A stretch of DNA of 64,000 bases from Trissonchulus latispiculum (Eukaryota > Nematoda > Enoplea > Enoplida > Ironidae). Shown here one piece after another: positions 55,784-64,000 of this stretch; the first letter of the stretch is position 1, and every line of letters begins with the position of its first letter. The notes beneath the pieces were generated by a model that ran no database searches, had not been told where the DNA came from, and saw only the letters and a list, made by a program, of their open reading frames with translations. The stretch is from assembly GCA_030248195.1 (NCBI GenBank), contig JASAND010026347.1, positions 1 through 64,000 on the forward strand, written 5' to 3'. The position numbers were made by a program, and so were the translations under genes.

Positions 55784-57252
55784 TATAGTCAAGCGGGAAA
55801 ACCCCCACTTTTTTTTCTTGGACCAGAACTTTCGACAGGTTTGGGCTAGCACGACTTTGATACTCTATTTAATTAGGGTTTGCCCTAAGCTTTCGAATGA
55901 GGTATAGTTTGTCTCTCTAGACCCTGCCGTTATGGAGAAATTAAAGTTTCCCGTGTCGGGAAAAAACCCAATGCGGGAAAAAACCCATCGGCGGGAAAAA
56001 ACCCACTCGGATTTTTTGCTGGAAGCGTGCCAGAACAATTTTGACGGTGCCATTCGAAAGAGCGGGTTGTTTTTAGTAGGTCTACATCGAAAAATACCAA
56101 CATTTTTGAAAAATTTCAGAAAAAATTGAATTTTCAAAATTTAGTATGTTTAACACATATATATATATATATATATATAAACATAGGCTAATTTTGGAAA
56201 TTTTTTAAAAGTGTTTATTTTTGGCAGTTTAAGCATCCTATCGTGTAGAAAACGTGTTTTTCCTGTATTTAGAGCCAAACTAGACCCATTTTAAGGCAAA
56301 AATAAGCATTTTTGGCCAAAATTGAAGTTTTGGCTTGAAATGGCACCATGTCCGATTTAGACCCCCTGGACCACCCAATTCAGGGTTTTTTTCAAAATTT
56401 CACCTGTGCTTTTTTGTGTTTTTTAAGAAAATGTATGTTTTTTAAAAAATCTGTGTTTTTCCTGAAATTCGCTTTTCGCAGTATTGAAACGTTTTTAACG
56501 CTTTTTACAGCATTTATAACTATATTTAGCATATTTCGCTCGTTACAGAAGAAATACAAAACATATATCGCTTGCTTAGTCTTTATAAACGATATTTCTA
56601 TGTTCTAAACGCTAAATATTTGTGTTGAAGACGTCTTTTTGCGCTACAATGGCGGGTCTGGAGGGCGGAGCCCACCAGACGTTGAGAATTTTTTGAAAAT
56701 TGAACCTATTGGTCTGAAATTCTTCAAAACTTTTCGACAGTATATACGCATATTTTATTCCCGTTATTTCTTGAATTTGGAAACATAATTTCGTAGAATA
56801 ATCTGCCTATACAGTCCCAAATGGCAGCGTTGCTTAGAATAATGAAGGCTACACTAAAGCTAATGCCCAGACGAAAACAAACAGAAGTAAAAATAGGAAT
56901 ATAGATGATATTTGCGCCGAAGGCGCAAAATTTTTTGGAAAAACTTAAAAATTATGCTTAAAATCAATAAAAATTTGCTCCTTCAGGTGAAAATTTGAGT
57001 GTGCTTTTTAGTGTGTTCTTTAAAATTTTGTGTGTTTTTTAAAAAAAAGTGTGCGAAAACACTATAAAAAACACAAAAAACAGTGCCACCCATAACAGAA
57101 CGAACCCGGGTAAAACCTATACCAATTTAATCTATAGGCTCTATTAAACAAATGTATGTATTAGTTTGACCTTTCCTGCTAACGGTTAGAAAAATATTCA
57201 ATTTTGAAAAGTGGGTTTTTCCCCGCCGATGGGTTTTTTCCCGCCAACTCTA
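55784..57252. mobile_element. W2 duplicate
   Basis: Copy of 50907-52368 with small indels, including loss of a few bases near 56860 and an insertion near 56940. Confidence 0.6.
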
Positions 57253-58129
57253 GGTCACCCCCAGGTCGCACCGGAGGGGTTAGAGCAGTGTGGCATATAT
57301 CATCATGAAGCCCAACAGATGCCCTAGCCCTACACATTAGGGATCGGATCCGGCTCCGGCCGGAATTATGACTTCCGGCTCCGGTTAACCGGAGCCGGAG
57401 GCAGAGGTGCCGGAGCCGGAGTTTCTGTCCAGCACCTAACACTGCTGTTCATATTTACTTTATATATATTGAACTATATCGTTAACTTTTACTCCGTTTA
57501 AAATAAAAATAGCAATTTTTCAAAAAATTTCGCGCCATCAGCGCGGGTTTTTGTAATTTCGATTTTATTTCTGACTGCGAAAGTAAGTTAGACACCCAAT
57601 CTGCGTTTAATTATGCGTTTATTTATACTTTATCAAGTTATTATTTATTTATACGTATCCTATTATAAGATATCGTGAATTCATGATTTCTTTTCTATCA
57701 TAGGGGTCGCGGTAGCGACCCCTATAATATGAGTGAAAATGGTCGAATGACCGTGTAAAACAAGGCTGCGCAGAAGCTGCGCAGATTCCTGCGCAGATCC
57801 TGAGCAGATTATGTGCGCAAAAAATTGTACGTGTCGAGTTTAGTATGTGTGCGAAGTTTCATTCCCGTACCACTTTCCGTTAAAAAGTTGCGCCAAAAAT
57901 CGCTTACGAGAGTGATGTTTTTTTTCCGGTTCTCCGCTTTGACGTCTGGTAAGGGGGTTTTGTAGCTTTAATAACAACAGATAGAAAAAATTTTGCCTAT
58001 GAAAACCATATATATTCTTGGAGTACGCAACAAAAATAAGCCGATAGGCTAGTTTTTATGCCTCCCAGAGCCGGAAAAAATTTTTGACGGGGGGCCAAAG
58101 TCGGTCAAAACGCTAAAATGGCCAAAAAG
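57253..58129. other. End of duplication and unique spacer
   Basis: 57253-57940 repeats 52369-53056 (GGCTCCGG block, hairpin). 57941-58129 is outside the duplication with no feature recognised. Confidence 0.5.
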
Positions 58130-59384
58130 TATAGCAAGGTTCACAAAAAAAATCACCCCAAAAATTCACAAAAAAAATCACCCACCTAGACGGCTAACAA
58201 CAAACCGCAGCCGGAAAATTTTTTGCATGGTAATAGCCACAAGTCCCAACCCCAACATATGTAAGTTTGGCTGCCGAGGCTCAATTCCTCCGACTAGGGT
58301 GCCCAAAATAGTCGACCCACCCAAAATCGGACCCTCGGACAACTCCGGACCAAAATTGAAATTTTTGCTGGTACTCACTATGGACTTTGCGCAGGTACCC
58401 CATATTATGCATGTGACATGTCCTAACTCTAAGCTATCCAACCATATATTGGATTCCCTGCCAGGTCCTCTGGGTTCGCCACCGGTGGGTGATTTTTTTT
58501 TGTGAACAAGTTCACAAAAGAAAAATCACTATCAACTTTTTGTAAAATGCCTCTGGGGCAACCGCTAGGGTAAAACTAATGCCAAATTCGAGCTCAGCCA
58601 CCCGGAAAACCTATATAGAGCATGTTTTAGGTACCTCAACCCCCTTCTGGCAGACGGTCCGGCCGATGGACCCGGCCCGGACCCAGGGGGTGGTCAGGAT
58701 CACCTATCTGGGCAAAAGCTACCTAAAAACTAATGCCAAATTTGAATTCTACGCACCGAAAAACCTATATAGGCGAGTTTTTAGGCTTCTTGGACCTTGA
58801 AATAAAATTTTTGGTCAGTCACGTGACCCCGACCCAGGTCACGTGACCCTAGGCCAAGTCACGTGACCATTCCAGATACGAAATTACTCCGCCAAATTGT
58901 TTGTTCTGTGCTTACTAGAGCAATAGAACACAAAATAAGTGGATTCCTAGCTTCCTGGTATCAATAATAAAGGTCAAGCACATTGGCCTGGGTAGCCACT
59001 TTGGACCCGGGGGCCGAGAACCAAAATTCGAAGTTCAGCCTGTGCAAAAAAAACTTGGGGGTCCAAATTTTTTACATAATAACACTATGGACTATGCTCT
59101 ATTTATGCATGAAAAGAAAAATTTCCTAGCTATATCCTGAGATCAGATCCGGTGGTGATTTTTTTTGTGAACGAGTGATTTTGTTTTGTGAATTCGTTCA
59201 CAAAAAAAATCACAAAATTTTTTTATTATTCACGCTACACGAGGGCTACCGGCATGAAATTTGCACCATATGTAGAGGGGGTCACTACCGTTCCATACGT
59301 ACCAAAAGTTTTTCGATCGGACTTCATTTGCGAAATTGCCAGCAAAAATTCGATTTTTGATTTTTTTTTGTGAACCTTGCTATA
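58130..59384. mobile_element. Code-word element Y (TTCACAAAAAAAATCACCC)
   Basis: 1255 bp, ends TATAGCAAGGTTCACAAAA and TTTTGTGAACCTTGCTATA (perfect complements). Code words near 58139, 58166, 58490, 58508, 59155, 59175, 59200 and 59360, often as head-to-head pairs. CAGGTCACGTGACC words lie near 58818-58868. Non-coding. Confidence 0.7.
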
Positions 59385-59669
59385 TGCTTCAATGTCACCT
59401 TAAGTCAGACTGGGCTATATATGGGACAATACTGCCTATATGGCTAAATAGGACACATATCAGGGTCGTTCAATTGCTATATGATTTTCCTGCCGGGGGC
59501 GTAATTTTTGGGTACTGGCCTGCCAAAGTTGGTGAATTTTGGGTCCAACTTTGAACTTAGTTTTTTCGCTTATTTTGCGACCTGGAAGGCTCAAATCTTG
59601 CGTGCAAAGGTTTTTGCGGACGGAGAATCGATTCCCGCTATCACTTTTGCTGCCCGACTGACCCAAGTT
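59385..59669. other. Spacer
   Basis: No feature recognised between Y and the 163-bp array. Confidence 0.35.
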
Positions 59670-60180
59670 GCTGGGCTGGTTCCACTTTGCCGTCTGGAGG
59701 GTCATGTCGGCAACCGTTTCCTGGAGGTCCATACTAGGCTCTTCTTGGCCTCCTAAAACTTTCTCTATAGGGGTTTTCTGGTGCGCCCAGCTCATTTCCG
59801 GTGTCCGTTTTGCCGTTCGACTTATCCATCTTGCTGGGCTGGTTCCACTTTGCCGTCTGGAGGGTCATGTCGGCAACCGTTTCCTGGAGGTCCATACTAG
59901 GCTCTTCTTGGCCTCCTAAAACTTTCTCTATAGGGGTTTTCTGGTGCGCCCAGCTCATTTCCGGTGTCCGTTTTGCCGTTCGACTTATCCATCTTGCTGG
60001 GCTGGTTCCACTTTGCCGTCTGGAGGGTCATGTCGGCAACCGTTTCCTGGAGGTCCATACTAGGCTCTACTTAGCCTCTCAAAACTTTCTCTATAGGGGT
60101 TTTCTGGTGCGCCCAGCTCATTTCCGGTGTCGGTTTTGCTGTACAACGCACCCATTTTTCTGGGCTGGCTCCACTTGACC
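59670..60180. repeat. 163-bp tandem repeat, three-plus copies
   Basis: GCTGGGCTGG recurs at 59670, 59833, 59996 and (diverged) about 60159, exactly 163 bp apart; first and second full copies are almost identical. 163 is not a multiple of 3, so frames across it (e.g. 59801-60178) are artefacts. Confidence 0.93.
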
Positions 60181-60193
60181 GTCTGAGGGGTCA

Positions 60194-60934
60194 GGTCGGT
60201 AAGGGGTCAGGTGGTCCAAAATAAAATTTTTCAAAAGTGGTCAGATTTGGTTCCAAATGAAAGCCCTAAGCGAGCTGAGCGACTTTTGTCATAGAATTGC
60301 ATGCTCAAAGTGGCTGTAGAGTGCTGTGGTGGGGTTGGGTGGGGACTTAGGCGATTTTCGGTAAAAAATGAAATTTTCCAAAAGTGGTCAAATTTGGTAC
60401 CAAATGAAAGCCCTAAGCGAGCTGAGCGACTTTTGTCATAGAATTGCATGCTCAAAGTGGCTGTAGAGTGCTGTGGTGGGGTGGGGTGGGGACTTAAGCG
60501 ATTTTAGGTCAAAAATGAAATTTTTCAAAAGTGGTCAGATTTGGTTCCAAATGAAAGCCCTAAGCGAGCTGAGCAACTTTTGTCATAGAACTGCATGCTC
60601 AAAGTGGCTGTAGAGTGCTGTGGTGGGGTTGGGTGGGGACTTAGGTGATTTTAGGTCAAAAATAAAATTTTTCAAAAGTGGTCAAATTTGGTACAAAATG
60701 AAAGCCCTAAGCGAGCTGAGCGACTTTTGTCATAGAATTGCATGCTCAAAGTGGCTGTAGAGTGCTGTGGTGGGGTGGGGTGGGGACTTAGGCGATTTTA
60801 GGTCAAAAATGAAATTTTTCAAAAGTGGTCAAATTTGGTTCCAAATGAAAGCCCTAAGCGAGCTGAGCAACTTTTGTCATAGAACTGCATGCTCAAAGTG
60901 GCTGTAGAGTGCTGTGGTGGGGTTGGGTGGGGAC
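60194..60934. repeat. 147-bp tandem repeat, five copies
   Basis: CAAAAGTGG recurs at 60232, 60379, 60526, 60673 and 60820, exactly 147 bp apart. Monomers alternate between two types (GTTGGGTGGGG and GTGGGGTGGGG endings). The array ends at the left terminus of the next element. Confidence 0.95.
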
Positions 60935-61392
60935 CAGTGTTTTTTATTTGCTCAAACACTTTTGTGCTCTTCTGCGCACTGCCTCTAATTTTTTTGCGCA
61001 ATTCGTTAACAAAGTGCGCATAGCCGAAAATACTATAATTTAGTTTAATTACGATTACGTGGTACATTTGCAATTGCATGACATTTTTAGAATGTTCAGA
61101 ACGACAGCTTATGTCTTACATCAAATATATATACTAAACACTGAATAGCCTGATTGGCGCACATAAAATCAATAAGCCATACAAGGGAATCGGAGCCCTC
61201 AGAAGCTGCCAAATTCTATAAAAATATCGAAAAGCCCACTACTCAAAGCAGAAAGTTGGAAATAAAGGCAACAAAAAGTTTTTCCGGTGATAGTGTAGTC
61301 AAATACTCAAAGAATATATGTGAGAATATGAATTTACAATGAGTTGTATACCCTAGTCATTTAGTTCGATATCAAAGATAATACGTAGCTAT

Positions 61393-61794
61393 CTGGCTTT
61401 TTCCTAGGCAAAAATTTCTGGGGGGGGGAAGTCTGGGGGGGGTCCCCCCCCAGGTCTGGGGGGGGGCTCGGATTTCTGGGGGGGGGGGAGAAAATTTTTT
61501 AGAAAAATGTCTAAAAATAGCTATTTTTTGCTGCTGAGCTAAAAAATTCACTATTTTTAACTTAAATTTAAGCTTAAAATAGCTAAAAAATGCTTAAAAA
61601 TGGGTAAAAATCCGGCGAAGCCGGAAAAAATTTTCAAAATGTACCCTAAAAACCCTATTTTTTTGGGCACTTTAGGGTAGGGGAGGGTTCTGGGGGGGGA
61701 AGGCCCGAATCCTGGGGGGGGCGAGCCAAGTCTGGGGGGGACGGATTTCTGGGGGGGGGGGGCCCCCCACCCCCCCCCTGTAGGAAAAAGCCAG
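61393..61794. mobile_element. G-tract MITE with CTGGCTTTTTCCTA ends
   Basis: 402 bp, ends CTGGCTTTTTCCTAGG and GTAGGAAAAAGCCAG, flanked by GCTAT on both sides (61388-61392, 61795-61799). Interior G7-G12 runs with words TCTGGGGGGG. Non-coding; the 119-codon minus frame crossing it is a homopolymer artefact. Confidence 0.75.
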
Positions 61795-61825
61795 GCTATG
61801 ACTGCAAATAACTGCGTCTGGGGTG

Positions 61826-62926
61826 CTGTGTTTTTTTTTCGTCGAAACTTTTTGCGAACTTTTACGCAGTCCTCCAAAATTTTTTGCGGAACTTCGCAAA
61901 AAATTGCGAAATTCATATTTTTTAGTTTTGCAATGATAACTAATGAATTTTATTGATTATGTTGTATTTGAACGCATTTTTAACATTTAACGAATAGTAG
62001 AACCAAGCTTTTACAACTATTTTTCCTAAGTCGAAGCATGTGTATGTATATATATACGACTTATGTTTTTGACAAGAATATAAAGTTACAGGTGAAAATG
62101 CGGGGGTTCTGGGGGGCGGAGCCCCCCAGAAGCTGAGAAAATTTTGTAAAACTGTAAAAAATCCTGAATAGAAACAGTCGAAATTTTGATTTCGGCAGCC
62201 AGAAAAACCAAAGCTGCCACAGGGAAAAATTAGTATAAAATTTGGTTTGGGAACATTTATATATATATATACAACATTTTAAAATTAAAAGCAGATTGAA
62301 AGATCTCCGAAAAATAGTAAAAATAGAAAGAACAGAGCAATCATAATGAAGCACAACGCCAAGATAAAAAGCACAAATTTTAAAAGGCTGGGGGTGACAG
62401 CCTCCAGCAAAAGCTAGATGTTTCCGGAAAATTCAAGCTTGAAAATCTATTTTTTCGAGCGATTTAGCAAAGATTTTGGGTTATTCTTGTGCACTTTGGT
62501 GTCTAAACAGGTTATGTATATACGTATATATGTAAGTACGTATATCCACGACTTTGTTCAACAAATGCATACTTCAGAGTGGTTACGATGTGTACTTCTT
62601 CAGGTTTTTTAGAAAATTAGTTTATGCGAAAAGAATTTTATTGGATAAGCTTTCACTACAAAGTATTCTACATATCTCGGACAAGAGTCCTATCATAAGA
62701 CTGAAAGGTGTCTACAATATAAAAATACGCGCCGAAGGCGCGAAAATTTTTTTGAAATTTTCTGCAAAAAGTACCGGAAACACCTGGATTTATTATCAGA
62801 AATAGCTGAAAATTTCTACTCGAGGCTAAAATTTTTTGCGGAACTTTACGCAGAGCTCCGAAAAAAGTTGCGGAATTTTCAAAAAAAGTGCGGAATTTCG
62901 CAGTTTTTTTTGCAAAAAAAACACAG
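61826..62926. mobile_element. hAT-like element with TTTTTTGCGGAAC words
   Basis: 1101 bp, ends CTGTGTTTTTTTTTCG and GCAAAAAAAACACAG. Flanked by CTGGGGTG (61818-61825) and CTGGGTTG (62927-62934), an 8-bp duplication with one change. The words TTTTTTGCGGAACTT and GCGAAATT recur at both ends. Contains GCGCCGAAGGCGC near 62729. Confidence 0.7.
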
Positions 62927-63128
62927 CTGGGTTGCCTTTAAGAAACTTGAAAAAATTTTGTAAAATCGCCACCTACGAGCAAATTTTATGAACCTTTTCA
63001 GTGAATAATCTTCTTTTTTCTGACTCTGGAAAAACTGCGCAAGCGTGCGCACAAGCCCAGAATTTTTTGCTCATTTCAGAAAAAAAAGTGTGTCATTGCG
63101 CACTTTTTTGAGCAAATAAAAAACACAG

Positions 63129-63736
63129 GCTTGCTATAACAATTTATTGCTAAAGCAATTGAGAATATACAGTTCAATTGAAATTCCCTCTAATTATCAC
63201 GATTATAGTGGTCATAGTTATCATCAATTTCATTCCCAAGTCAATGTACCTTAATTTAAACATGAATTCTTTTGAGAATGTTATTTACGTGGAAAAACTT
63301 TTCGTATTTCTATATTGTTGCAAATACCAGATAACTTACGCCTTTTTGCCCTATCTTAAAATTCAAATTTTTGAGTCTGCTATGTATTTCATATAAGAAA
63401 AAGGGCGTAAGTGACACTTGAGCCTTTTTGCCAGATCCAAATGTAGAAATTTAGAACTTACGCCGCAGTGACAAAGTGAAATACTGGATTTATTATAAGG
63501 AATTTTAGATAGGTCTTTTTGCCAGATGATATTTTGGAAGGTACAGATACCATTTCTGCAAAAAAACGAAAAACGGCCATTTGGTCTACTTACGCCCTTT
63601 TGCCAGATCCGTCGCGATATGTATTTCACAGGCTAGTTTTTGCTTATGTACAACCTGCCTACGAAGACTCATATGTATTTTACATGCGACGAAGGAACAC
63701 TTTTTGTTCTTGTTTTCTATTATTTTATATATGAAT
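63129..63736. other. No gene recognised
   Basis: The word TTACGCC..TTTTGCC(AGAT) recurs near 63339, 63401, 63427, 63460, 63511 and 63590, suggesting another word-array element with unclear borders. Confidence 0.4.
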
Positions 63737-64000
63737 TAGGGATCGACCGGATCCAAAATTTTGCCGGATCCGGACCCGGATCCGGATCCAGTTTGGATCC
63801 GGCCGGATCCGGATCCGGATCCGGATCTAGTCATCAAAATACAGGCAAATTCTTAAAATATTGTTCTTTGATTTTGTTAATGTTTATGGGGTTTTTTGTG
63901 GATCTGGTAATGTTTTAATGCTGATAGTGAATTTATTTAATATATACGTTTCAACAATTTCTCTTTGTTTGAATGCTGCAAATGACTTAAACATTTACCT
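63737..64000. mobile_element. GGATCCGG-word element, left part
   Basis: TAGGGATCGACCGGATCC followed by dense GGATCCGGATCC words to about 63832, then AT-rich sequence to the window edge. Right end lies outside the window. Confidence 0.55.

Larger units (their letters stand above)
53072..57940 (+). repeat. 7.17 kb segmental tandem duplication, copy 2 (deleted)
   Basis: Repeats copy 1 directly after it, but lacks the equivalent of 47518-49815 (about 2.3 kb): the junction is at 54692/54693, inside the X element on one side and just inside Z2 on the other. It ends with GTTCTCCGCTTT (copy 1 equivalent 53056). Confidence 0.92.
60935..63128. mobile_element. hAT-like element with GTGTTTTTTATTTGCTC ends
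   Basis: About 2.19 kb. Left end CAGTGTTTTTTATTTGCTC, right end GAGCAAATAAAAAACACAG (complementary). GCGCA words and TTTTTTGCG words lie near both ends. No 8-bp duplication matches, perhaps because the left flank is a tandem array. Two elements are nested inside; no transposase frame seen. Confidence 0.65.

Noticed and set aside
59668..60178. Repetitive frames within the 163-bp array
   Set aside because: The unit length is not a multiple of 3 and the frames exist on both strands; no splice or start context.
59670..60934. CRISPR-like regular repeats
   Set aside because: Units are long, contiguous tandem copies without spacers, in a eukaryotic genome.

Overview
This window is invertebrate-like metazoan nuclear DNA. 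It shows GT-AG introns, AATAAA/ATTAAA poly(A) signals, a Ty3/gypsy retrotransposon, tRNA-derived repeat DNA, and very many short non-autonomous DNA transposons, often nested. Nothing bacterial (operons, Shine-Dalgarno sites, CRISPR) is present. The species cannot be fixed from sequence alone.

Only two host loci are well supported, both on the plus strand. The first (9644-13737) encodes a small, probably secreted protein of unknown family; its exon 2-3 junction is unresolved. The second is the 3' part of a DEG/ENaC-family sodium channel gene. Its four exons (23786-23978, 24460-24729, 32258-32438, 33071-33151) join in perfect phase and end with the second membrane segment and its Gly-x-Ser filter. 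The exons for the first membrane segment were not found. A possible cysteine-rich terminal exon lies on the minus strand near 2.5 kb (weak).

Layout. 0-3.9 kb: interspersed repeats and a foldback element. 3.97-8.85 kb: an LTR-bounded element whose only recognisable coding region is a decayed, GC-rich open frame ending in a NADAR (YbiA-like) domain. 9.6-13.8 kb: gene 1, with a hAT-like element in an intron that itself holds a TTAA-type element. 14-18.8 kb: foldbacks, GC-rich element fragments, a CCAGTACC simple repeat and a ~115-122 bp tandem repeat. 18.95-23.3 kb: a minus-strand Ty3/gypsy element with 141-143 bp LTRs and a broken pol. 23.7-33.3 kb: the channel gene, with hAT-like elements in its long intron. 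27.7-36.8 kb: two ~3 kb copies of one repeat in opposite orientation, carrying a decayed zinc-ribbon-like ORF and bracketing the last two channel exons. 37.8-39.8 kb: nested TTAA-type elements. 40.4-44.5 kb: G/C-tract hAT-like elements with exact 8-bp target duplications. 43.8-59.4 kb: a group of related elements (labelled here W, V, Z, X, Y) with TATA-type termini. Each family is punctuated by its own inverted 'code word', while several share the same body sequence. Within this, a 7.17 kb block (45902-53071) is tandemly duplicated (53072-57940), with a 2.3 kb deletion in the second copy. 59.7-60.9 kb: 163-bp and 147-bp tandem arrays. 60.9-64 kb: further nested hAT-like elements.

The strongest candidates for something undescribed are the code-word transposon group and the NADAR-bearing LTR element. 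All boundaries were read by eye; no database was consulted.
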